Source: Micropterus salmoides (Eukaryota > Chordata > Actinopteri > Centrarchiformes > Centrarchidae). From it: DNA of 64,000 nt. Location of the stretch: contig NW_024044459.1 of NCBI RefSeq assembly GCF_014851395.1, forward strand, positions 20,346,664 to 20,410,663. Direction: 5' to 3'. The translations under genes and the position numbers were made by a program. Under the pieces are notes generated by a model that searched no databases, was not told where the DNA came from, and was given only the letters and a program-made list of their open reading frames with translations. Positions 12,786-24,300 of the stretch are shown here, one piece after another; position 1 is the first letter of the stretch, and every line of letters starts with the position of its first letter.

Positions 12786-15700
12786 TGAGTGAAATATCAT
12801 TTCATGACCAGTTTCTGGCTTGTTGAGTGGTGACTGGTTGGTTTCCAAAGAAATATTATTAAATCCATTATGATAAAATTGGCATTTAATTCAATCACCA
12901 AATAGCAGTACTCTAAATCTAAAGTAGATTTGCAGCTTTAAGCTAACATACCAGTATTTTACTCCCTGTCTGTGCAGAGGAGCATCCTAAAATCATCCAG
13001 TTTCCAGGGTGATGAGGATGGAGGTGGGTGGGCAGCGGCACTCAGGGTGACTTGAGATTGTGTAATTCAGCATCTGCCATTCTGTAGCCAGGTGTTTCTC
13101 ACGAAGAGGAAACAGAGATAATTCAGATGATAAGTGGCTCGCTGTGTGCGCGCACCTTACTTTAGGGTTAAAGTTTTTACTTTACTCTGCTAAAAGTTAT
13201 TCTGACCTTCTGCTAGGCTAGCTGCCTGGATGGGTATTAAGTGCTTTGGCTTCTGTGAGTGCACATTACAGTAGCTGAGGGAAGGAAAAGGCACAACTCA
13301 TTCAGTTCCTATGTGTAGATTATTTTGCACATTCTTGTCCCGTGTTTTGAATGTACTTGGATTTAGTAATTTGAAAGGTCATATGCACAATGTTATTGTG
13401 TGCTTCTGCGTCTGTGCATGTTTGTGGACGTCTTTCTTTCTCACACACGCAGATAAACACACAGATGAGGAGGAGGTAGAGGTGTGGGAGGTAGAGATGG
13501 ATGATGGCATTCAGACAGTTTGAAGAGGGGCAGCAACAAAACGCACAGTTTCAGAGTTTGAGGAGGAGGAGGAGGAAGAGTAATTTCACCAGCCTCTCCT
13601 GTCTCTAGTTATGAGGGTACATGACACAGGGTGGCATTTGTCTTCAAAGCAAGAATCCTGCAAAGCAAGAATCCTACAGTGACGGAGAAAATAACTTGTG
13701 GGGCTGGGATGCACGTTAATTATTAAAAGCCAACAAAGGCACAGTCATTATCAGGGACAGAGGGCAAACTGGAAATTGTAATGATTCTTTTAGTCATTCA
13801 GACATGAAAACTGTAAATGGCCACAACACTCACAGAGAGAGACACAGAGAGAGTTAATGTTGTAATTGTGTCACTGTGTCTGAAAGGGCCATTGGTCAGA
13901 ACTGACCACTGGTGGTTTATGTCCTTGTTCATCACAGATCATCAACCCTACGTGTTACCTCTAAACTCATATAGTAATGTATTGTGGTGTCCGAACAATA
14001 ATGCTGCGATGATGTGTTGAGAAGAAATCCGCTTGACACTGTTCTTGATCATAAAAGTTTATGTATAACCTTGACATTAGTTTTCTTTCTCTATATTAAA
14101 ATGGACATGCATGTTAATGAAACACCAAAAGGCATCACAATAATTTGCTAAAGACAATTCATTTTTGGCTTTTGACTCCGTTTCGCGGACCCACATGGTG
14201 GAAACCATCTCCAAAATGTCATGAAAGAAGAAAAACAGCCTAATATGTTTGTTGATAATTCACAGGGTGTCATATTTGCCTAAGACATAGAGAAGAATTT
14301 TTTTTTCAACCTGCAAAAGAAACATATAATCACCAAATATAAAATTGTTTCATTTGAACAGTTTTTACATGCCTAAAACGGTAAAATAACTTATATTTCA
14401 CAAGAAAACACACATATTTGAAAAAAGGTTAAAACAAATCAAACACAAATATGTTCTAGACCCCTTCCTTGGGAGCCATAGCTTATATTGCCTAAATAGC
14501 TTAAACAGTAACATAGTTTTGTTGATTGCTATCAAACTACACTAACATTTCTACGTTACCATACACAGATTAACAACGTTCCCTAAAGGTTATATTTTAT
14601 ATGGGCTATAAATATTACATTGACTCTTGTCTGATAGGCAATTCAACTATTTTTTCTTGAATCTTAATTATCTCAAACGAAAATCTTCAGCCAAAACATA
14701 AGTATATAAAATGTCAGAATAACAGAACATGACAGTATCAGTAACATGCAACAAAGGGTTTAAAGGAAAGTGTTTCAATCTTTTCACATTTTAACTGTTT
14801 TAATTGCTTCACTATTCCTCAGACCATAATGCTTCAATATGATGTTTGATTTCTATTTTGAAATGTTGTATTTGAGATTTATTTTTAGACCATTTGTGGA
14901 TGTAATGTTTTCCATATAGGATAAAGAGGTTCAAAATATATAGCCTAGTCTTACAAAAAAATATAAACCTTATCGTAAAAGAATATAATGTCTCTTTTTC
15001 ATGAATTAACAGCTTGACCAGTCAGTGTCTTAAAGAACTATTATAAATCCATCCAAAAAATATGGGACATTTACATTCTTAAAATAAATGACAAATGGCT
15101 ACAATTTCGTTATTGCAAAACACACACCTTTCCACATCATCAATCCTGAACCTTAATACAACTGTTGTTTGATAAGCGTGTGATAGCAGTGAGTGAAAGT
15201 GCAGGAGCAACGTCAAATCCTATTTACGCTGGGGAGAGGGAAGTTCATCCTAAAGTGGCTGCTGTATTTTTATCCTACATTGGTTAGGGAACTTGAATTG
15301 GCTGTGAGCGTCACTCAGACCAGAGGTGACTCCATGACGGAGTGGAAGTGGGGAGGGTCCAGTTTCGAAATGGCTCTCTATCTCTCTTCTCTGCCTGATT
15401 GGTCGACTGACTGACGCAGCTGAGTTAATAATGATGCACTGTTATACATTTGTCAAATAACCCATGGTCAAACTTATCTTTATTTTGTTTCATTACAGAT
15501 AGACTGGCAGGCTCTATGTAGAAAGTGTTGCAAATGACACACAAATGTCTTGATTTGACCCAATAACCAACAGACTCTTCACACATGAATAGCAGTGTTA
15601 ACAATAACCTTATTTTGGACACTTCCTGAATCTCTGTACATCTAGGAAGGATAACTATCCCCAGACAGGAAGTATTCTTCAGATTTGGTGTTGGCATTCC

Positions 15701-18389
15701 ATGTGTTCACACATTATGTGTTGACACTGTGCCTCCTTGGCCGAGTTTCAATAAACCATGCCATGTGAGACTTCATCAGTCTCCGAAAACTTCTTCATTA
15801 CAACTGACCCTGGCTCACAATATTTTCATAACTGTCCCTGGGTGAATCAAATCAGGGACATTGCATTTAAACCACTAAGCCATCAGGACACACATATCAC
15901 TTCAATGACATAAACAAACCTGTGGAAATACAGTTTATTCTTGGAATGGAAGCTGCATGTTCATCAACGAAGTCTCTCTCTGTCTGAACTTCATAGATTG
16001 TCGTTCTCTGGCAGACCATACTTCCAGGGCAGATGGCGGTCAACGATGCCCTCTACACATCATGAGACTCACAGAAGCAGCACTAATGGAGGGCACAGTC
16101 TGGTGGCCTATTGTCTGAGCCAACTGTTAGTCTGTCCTGAGGTGCTTGGCTTGTTGCTGTACAGTAGCTGAGTCATTTAGCATTGGGTGGTTGTTTTAGA
16201 AATACAGGAAATCACATTTGTAGTCATTATCTCAGTCTATTAAGCATCTATTTGTATTATCTATTTGACCTGAGGTGAGACTGTGCTCAAAGAAAGGTTT
16301 TCTCACAGTGTTTATGATGAATTTCCCTGCCTAGAATAATGCGTTATCTTGTACATAAAGATAAAAATAAAATACAGTATATACACATTGCAATAATAAA
16401 ATAGACTGCTGTGTATTGTCAGATAGAAAGCTTACTTTTCCACTTGCTCATCATGATGACAGTCAAGTAGAAAATGCCACGCAATTTCCCCATTGCTCTA
16501 AAATTGCTGTACCTGGAAAATTATTCTGGAATAAAATGCTTACATTGAGGGAGCTTCAATTTGAATGAAGGGCTGAGAGTGTGTGCCCAAAGTCCTTGCT
16601 TGAGCTTGTGTATCCCAATTTTCTCTATTTTATGCCTGTCCCATTGGTTCAGAAGCAGAAAAAACATTCTCATTTCCAAAACCTCATTGCCACTCTAGTA
16701 AAAGTAACCTTTTCTGTCTTTTGCAACTCATATTAAATTGAGCTGTATATTCATTTGACATCCTAAATTTGTAGGCAGGACAAAATTGTCTCTTGCTTAT
16801 TTCAAGAAATGATAGGCAGCAAGAATCACCGCTGATTAACACAATCTCGCCTGCCATAAGGCTGCTAGAAAACATTTCATCCAAAAACTCAAACTCAGTG
16901 GTATTCCTTCATGAACCTGCCAGTACGTGATGGATATGCACAGTATGGCCCCCTGTCTGGCTGTGGCAGCAGATTTATGTCCACAATTAGACTGAGATGT
17001 GGATTCCACATACAAATATGGGAACACTTCCTCATTAAATAGCTGAGATTCTCAACTTTTGGCTGCAAGAGAAGTCTGTCTGCAGATGCACAGCTGGTTG
17101 TCATGGACCTCACCATCCAGACTCTCTTTCTCACTGTCTCTCTCAACAAGTGGAGAAATCACAAAGAGTAACATTTTAATTGATCTAAACTAAACTCAGG
17201 GTCAACCTTTGGAAATGCCCCAATAGGTCCTATGTTATAAAGCAGGAAGCTTTTGGCAGTTTTCCTCAAAAGCATTATACATCTCCTGTACTTGTTTACT
17301 ACATCGACAAATTTGGTCAGCCTTGAATCCCTTTTCAGCCATGACATAGAAATGGTTCTTAAATCTCTATTGCCCTCCAGTGTTTGCTCTACTGTATCAC
17401 ATGACAACACCTACAGTTGACCGTATGTTTTCATTTTGTGTCTCCTGTAGCAAGTCTCTCTCTGAGAGTTCAAAATGACAATAGTCATTAGACAAAACAA
17501 ATGGTTAGTATGTGTCACCGTCATTGGAATGGTACATGACTAACTTTACAGAACTAAAATGTGGCACAACAATAATATGTGTAGTAACTCTCCAGCTAAT
17601 GTCATTCTTTTGATGTGTTATGTGAGTTTGGGGAGGTAAATTATAGGCAGCTGAAAATGTCTGTAAAACCTGAGATTTCAGTTTGACAGTTTATTAACAG
17701 CAATTAAAAACTGGGGCGTGATTTTTATCAGCAAATGGAGTTTTCTCATTTGTCATGGAACTGTAGATGGTCAGATGTTGGCTTGAAAGTTAAACCATGA
17801 CTGTTCAATCATGATGTTTTAGAAACAGTCCCCTCAGTTTTCTGCCAACATGGACGACAAGTATTGGAGGTGAATTCATTAATCATTAGTTTGATTATTT
17901 ACATCTGAGCTTTTCCTACTGTGATATGTCTTGATAAATATCTTCTGTGGAAAAGATCCTAGATCCTAGATGTTCCACATGCATGATAGATAATTTTATT
18001 TGTGGCACACCTTAAGAGAACATGGCACTAATTAGTGTTATTAGTTTCATCTGTGCTTTTCCTGCTATGAAGTTTCGGGTGTGAGAAAGTTCTGTTAGTG
18101 TATAATAATATTTATTAATAACAGATGTGACAGTCATGAGGAGAATAGCAGACTCTCATCCAAAGAGAAATCTTTGCTTCAGTTTCAGAATGATCCTCTC
18201 CCCTCCTTTTTGGCAGGAGTTGCCTCAAAGATATTTTTTCTTATATGTGTCCACAGCGTACGCACGCACACACATTGTTTCCCTCAGGAGGTTCTATGGA
18301 ATGTCCTTCCAAGAGTTTGACTCCCTAACAAGAAACAACAAGCGTCAAAGGCGATTCAAGACTCTTCTGTTTGCTGCTCTTCACTCGCC
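12786..18389. other. Intergenic spacer PLCXD3-C7, no gene seen
   Basis: About 5.6 kb between the end of PLCXD3 and the proposed C7 start codon. Open frames are short and unmatched. A (GAGGAG)n-like purine stretch lies at 13559-13580. The part 14000-15200 is very AT-rich. The C7 promoter and untranslated first exon are presumably in the last kilobase but no clear TATA box was identified. Confidence 0.55.
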
Positions 18390-21300
18390 ATGAAGGCAAG
18401 TAGATTTTACACTCAATAACAGGGAAATTACAAACAAATTTTTTTAGAATGTGTTGGTATGACTGATTCTATTATATTCTCTTCTCTTGTCCTCTCTTTT
18501 CACTTTTCTTTTGTCTTCTCTTCTTGTTTCTCTTCTGTTGTTCCCTTCCCTTCTCCTCTACTTTTGTCTTTTCTTCTTCTCTGCTTTCCTCTTGTCTTCT
18601 TCATTTCTTCAGAACACTACACAACTTGTTTTGGCAGTCTTGCCATGGCTGCTATCCCTGCTCACTCCCGAGGGGTAAATCTGTTTTTGCTTTACTGGTT
18701 TGACAATTAAAAGCACGCCATTATAAATGACACAAATACGCAATGATTATTTGGTTTCATTTGTTGAATAATTTGATCTAATTTTTATTTCCAAGGTTTT
18801 GTGACCAGAGAGTTCATTGCCAGTGGGGGCCTTATGGCGATTGGTCAGCGTGTGATGGCTGCACCAAATTACAGGTTAGAAGGATTCATTGATCATTAAA
18901 CATATTTAATTTTGTTTGACTAGTGCACTTCTCTATTTAGACAATGATTATCATAACTTTAAGTAGACAGAAGTGGAAGTAAAAATGGTGAATTATTTTT
19001 CTTATTTATCTTTGTTCTTTAAAATTGATGAAAATACTTTTATATTTATTTGCTTGTACAATTTATTTTTGTAATATTGTGGTATTTAACAGACAAGAAG
19101 CCGAGCCATGGCTGTCTACTCTCAGTTTGGAGGGAACCCCTGCGATGGAAAGCGGTCAGAGACCAGGTCCTGTGAAACCACACAAGGCTGCCCTCTAGAG
19201 GATGGATGTGGAGACAGGTTTCGCTGTCGATCGGGTTAGAAATAAAACTCTGTTCACTCCCATAATCATACAGAAGTAAAGAACAGTCACTGAGCTTTCT
19301 GCCTGTTGCTTGTTCCTTAGGCAAGTGTGTCAGCCAAACTCTGGTGTGTAACGGAGATCAGGACTGTGAGGAAGATGGACTCGATGAAAGTGTCTGTGGC
19401 ACTGAAAAATACATCATATGTACAGAAACAGCTTTACCACCCAACATTGATCTGCTAGGACTCGGGTAAGTTACAAGGCCTATTGATGTTTGTGCACCAA
19501 TACAAGCATATAAGAAGGTATCATATGCTTACCAGTGGGACACTTTTATTGCATCTATAGGTTTGATGTGGTGTCAGAGAAGTGGAGGGCCAGTGTCATC
19601 AACACAAAGAGCTTTGGGGGCCAGTGTCGCACTGTCTTCAGCGGTGTCCACAACACTCTCTACAGACTGCCCCTTAGTACTCTCCAGTACAGCTTTATGG
19701 TTGGTCATCCTCAAAATGCCTTCATCTGCAATACTTCTCTTGGTCACTTAAATACTGTAAAAGGTACCATGTGGAGTATTTAAAAAAAATATTCATTGTA
19801 AACAGTTTTGTTTACTTTTAACATTTCTCAACATGATTAACATGTAACAATATTTTCTAACTCAGAAAACATTTCCATAGCTATCTTTAGTCTGTTGAAT
19901 CCCGCATTGGCCACATCAACTTGCAGCCTTCTCCTTCTTTTGCTCTATTATTGTTGCATTCCTGCCATTTACACCACATTAACATCACCAAATGTTGACA
20001 TGCATTACTGTCCTCTGCGGTCTGCTGAACTAAGCAAGCATTTTCTGCCATCTGCTATCTTTTTTGTTAAGATCTGGTTAATTTTTGGCAACTATGTAAG
20101 ATTAAGTGAAGATTGTGGTTGAAACATTGCCGTCAATGAGAGAAACAAAGACAGGACTTGTCACTGGAGTTGCAATGTATTAAAGGATAATTTTGGTATT
20201 TTTAAAGCTGGGCACTATTTTCGCATATTTCGGCAGGTAGAAAAAGTTTTGGAATCTTGGCAGCAGATGGCTTCAGCCGGCACCCTTGAACCATGAATTC
20301 CTTTGGGGCAATTGTGCCTGTCAAAATTACATCCACAAAACATGCTTCTTTTTGCCACTGACAGGCTCAGGCTGTTATACCTCCTATGCAAGGTGTCTAA
20401 CAACATCATGGAAAGGATCCCTACAAGTTACTCCTGGTGACACCCTTTGTTTTTCTGCTGGGATAAATGACCAAGTGAAGTACATTGCGGTGTAGTGTTT
20501 GTACTCCGTTTCCACCCATTTCCAAGGTCACTTAGTAAACAGGCCCATCTGTCATGATTCTGGGTTTTTTGGTGTTTGGATTTTGCTGTCATTATTTTGG
20601 TAACCCGTTCCTCGGCTATGTTGTCTTGTCTTTGCGTTGTGTGTTCCTTGTTTCATTTATTCATTCCTTCGGTTTGCTGTTTTACTTTGGTATTTTGCTC
20701 TCCTCTTTGGCCACTTTCCTTCCTGCTCTTTTGTTTTCCTGTGAGCTTGAATGCCTTACTTTTCCCTAATTGTTTTCACCTGAGCCTCATCAGTCACTCC
20801 CCTTTTGGTGTATATTAGTGAGTGTGTTTCTCCTTTTCAGTTGCAAATTTGTTAAACATGTTTCTGTGTTCTAGTGTTTGTTCTTCTATCCTGTGCATGT
20901 TTTTGGATTATTGACTTTAAAACATGCATTTTGGATTTGTTTGCTGATATTGGATTGATTTCACAGTTTTTGATCTCTGTCTGCCTAATCACCTCCATGT
21001 AAGTTTTCCCCCTATTGGAGTTTTGTTGATTAAATCTTAACTTAACTTACTTGCTCCACCTCTTTTGTCTGCAATTGGGTACAAACTCTTGATTTCCTGC
21101 TACACCTTTTGGCAGTCATTGCGATGCCATCTCCAATCCTCTCCTTCCCAGTATGGTCGTAGCTTACTTGGGCCCCCTCTAATTCATGTGGTGGTATCTT
21201 TTTTCCCCTTGACTGATGCAAGTCTGTAAACTTCCTTCATTCTGGAGACCCACTTTTCTTCATAGCCTCTTGGAAAAGTCTCTGCCCATGGTGTATCAAT

Positions 21301-24300
21301 AGCAAGCTGGAACAACTCATCAGCAGAAAGGCAGAACAATCTCTTCTTAACAGTCCAAACCGTCTTCTTTCTCTCGTTGTCTGTCTGTCATTGCGAACAC
21401 TCATCAGATGCACTCATCCCTCGTAATCCCTCGTTCTGGCGGCAGTCAGATGCCCTGGATTCTTGCAGGCCCTTGCTTTGATGATGGTCCACAGGTTCAG
21501 AGATCAATAAATTAATGATATTCTCCAACACCAGGTGTCGCCAATCCCAGATAAGCGCCCACAAATCTGTTACAGGTCTCAAACTGAGAACCCATCCCAC
21601 TCATTCACTTTAGGATCACTTTTTGTAAAGGAAGTTAGATGACATGTTTACTTAAGAATGTTGTCAGTGATTTACACACTTCACAGTGCGAGCCAGACCT
21701 CCAGAGATGTTCTGGTGAATCCAATCACATTCTGATCGTAATGTGTCCTTCCAGCATTTATACTTTGCGTTAACAGGTGCTTTCCTAATTCAGACAAGAT
21801 AAACAGATACAGATTGCATGTTTATTCCAGGTGTACAGAGGGTATAACAATGCTACTTCTCCCCATAGAGAGAGGATAATAATTACAAACTAAAAGAGGT
21901 AGCTTGTCGTCGTTCGTTTTAAGTGTTTTAACTAATGTTGATTGGTGAGGATAGTTTTGTGAGGAGTATGTAGGTCCTTTTGTGAATGCTGGAAAACTAG
22001 TTGTCAAGACATTACTCTACAGCAGTAGTGGTCAAAAACTTCGCAGGGTACCTTGAAGACTCAAGATCTCAGTTTAGTGTATTTTTTTTTACCACACATA
22101 TATTCATTTCAGTTGATCAGTATTTTTCTTAATTATGTGAAATACCTGACATTGCTAACACTGTTTTGTTCTCAGGTTAAAGCTCAGAATGACTTCAGTG
22201 ACGAGATGTACACCAGTAGTTGGCACTATGCAAAGGATACTGTCAACAGACAGACGGTGTCGGGGACCACGACAGGATATCGAAACTATGACCATCATGA
22301 GGCAACTGACAGGAGTCAGGTATGTAGGAACTTGAAATTTTGTCACGGTATATTTAACAGCAACTCTGTGACTTTTTGATAAGGAAAATCATACTATAAA
22401 ATGTATCTTACTTAGTGATTAATTTACTCCTTGCAGACACAGAAGCTTCTGGTTTTAAAGAATGACATAGAAGTAGCGCAGTTCCAGAGCAACTCTCCTC
22501 AGTACCTTCCAATATCTGAGGAGTTGTGGAAGGCACTGGTCAAACTCCCCTCAGTCTACGACTACGCTGCCTACAGGAAGGTTTTGGAGAGGTTTGGAAC
22601 ACACTACTTGTCTGAGGGAACTCTTGGAGGCTCCTTGAAAATCGTCGGCAGGGTTGATATAGAAACTGAAAAATATATGTGTGAGTATTCATAAATCATC
22701 AACTTCATGGCAGGCCTAATTCAAAGAATAGTGTATCTACAGGCAGGCATTTTTAGGATGGAACAGGTTGGTAACAAAGTCCCTTTTACCTCACATTCAT
22801 GGTGATTCACATCATTGTATTTCTTCTAATGGTGGCTGGTAATTTTTAGAAGCATTATTTATAACTACCAGGGGAGTTTGAGGGCTCTATCTCTACATCC
22901 TTCTTCTGCTGTTTGTCAATCAACACGATGTCTGGTTGGTTAGCCATCACCAGTTTGTCAGTCTGGATCTTGAAGTCCCACAGGATCTTAGCTCGGTCAT
23001 TCTCAACTACCTTAGGAGGTGTCTCCATTTTGACTTTGGGACTTCCAGCCTATACTCATGTTCCTGTACACTGTGTCAGCTACCTGGTTATGGCGTTCCA
23101 TGTACACTGTTCCTGCCTGCATCTTACACCCTGCTGTTATGTGCTGTACTGTCTCAGGGGCATCCTTGCACAGTCTGTATCTGGGGTCCTGCCCTGTGTG
23201 GTCTATTTATCTTGTACTGGGTGCCTGTTCTTGTGCCGCCATGATTAGTGCTTCTGTGCTTTCCTTTAGTCCAGCCTTTTCTAGCCACTGGTAGAATATC
23301 TTAATTATTTTGTATTAATGTTTCCTGATGCATTTACAAATGAAAAGCGCCTGAGACTTCTGTATTTTTTTTAAATTGTAAATTGTTTTTAAATGTAACA
23401 TTCTGGCACTGACTTTTGTTTGTCTGTCGCTTTGACTTTCTGTTTTCTAGCTCTCGAAAGCTCACAGTATAATGAATGTGAAAGGACTAAACGCTGGGTT
23501 TTTATTTTCCCCATCACCCATGTGGACTGCAGGAGTGGTCAAGATAGAAAAACACTTTCCAGGGGTACAATTTTGATATTAATTCTACAAACATACCAGC
23601 CTATAAAAGCACTTTATTTTGAGAATCTTTCTGTTATCCATCATCTCTGCAAACCTTTTAAAAATAGGTTATACCAGGATAAATGAGAACAGAGTGGTTG
23701 TGGACGTGCAGGGAGGAGGCATCGAACATATAGCACCACTGGAGAACATGCAGGTCGCCGATCCAGACAAGAACTGGGAAATGTACTCAAACTGGGCAGA
23801 GTCTGTTCGATCATTTCCAAAGGTCATAAAACAAAAGGTGAAAGTAAAATAATCTCTTTAAACTTTGAAAGTGTAAACTTAATGCATTTTTAGTGTGTCA
23901 TCTTATCAAATACATCCTTCATTTTGACTCTCTTAAATCAACTCTTGTTTCGGCAGCTGAGGCCACTGTCAGAGCTGGTGAAGGAGGTTCAGTGTGCCGG
24001 AGTGAAGAAGCTCTACCTTCGCAGGGCCATAGAACAGTACCTTTCTGAGAGCGACCCCTGCCACTGCCAGCCATGCAGAAACAATGGCATTGTTCTCATG
24101 GATGGAAGTGAATGCAAATGCATCTGTAAGCCTGGCACATCAGGACTGGCCTGTGAGCAGGGAACCGAAGCGGAGGGTCAGCCCGGTGGGTGTTGGGAGT
24201 CAGTTTGGTCTTCATGAAGATGGTTTGATATGATTAATTAAAGGAATAACTTAAGATTTGGCGAAATATACTTACTTGCTTTCTTGCTGAGAGTTAGATG

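Noticed and set aside
18459..18710. Ser/Phe/Leu-rich frame as a membrane protein
   Set aside because: It is the CT-rich polypyrimidine stretch before the C7 signal-peptide exon; only 18613-18674 is taken as coding.
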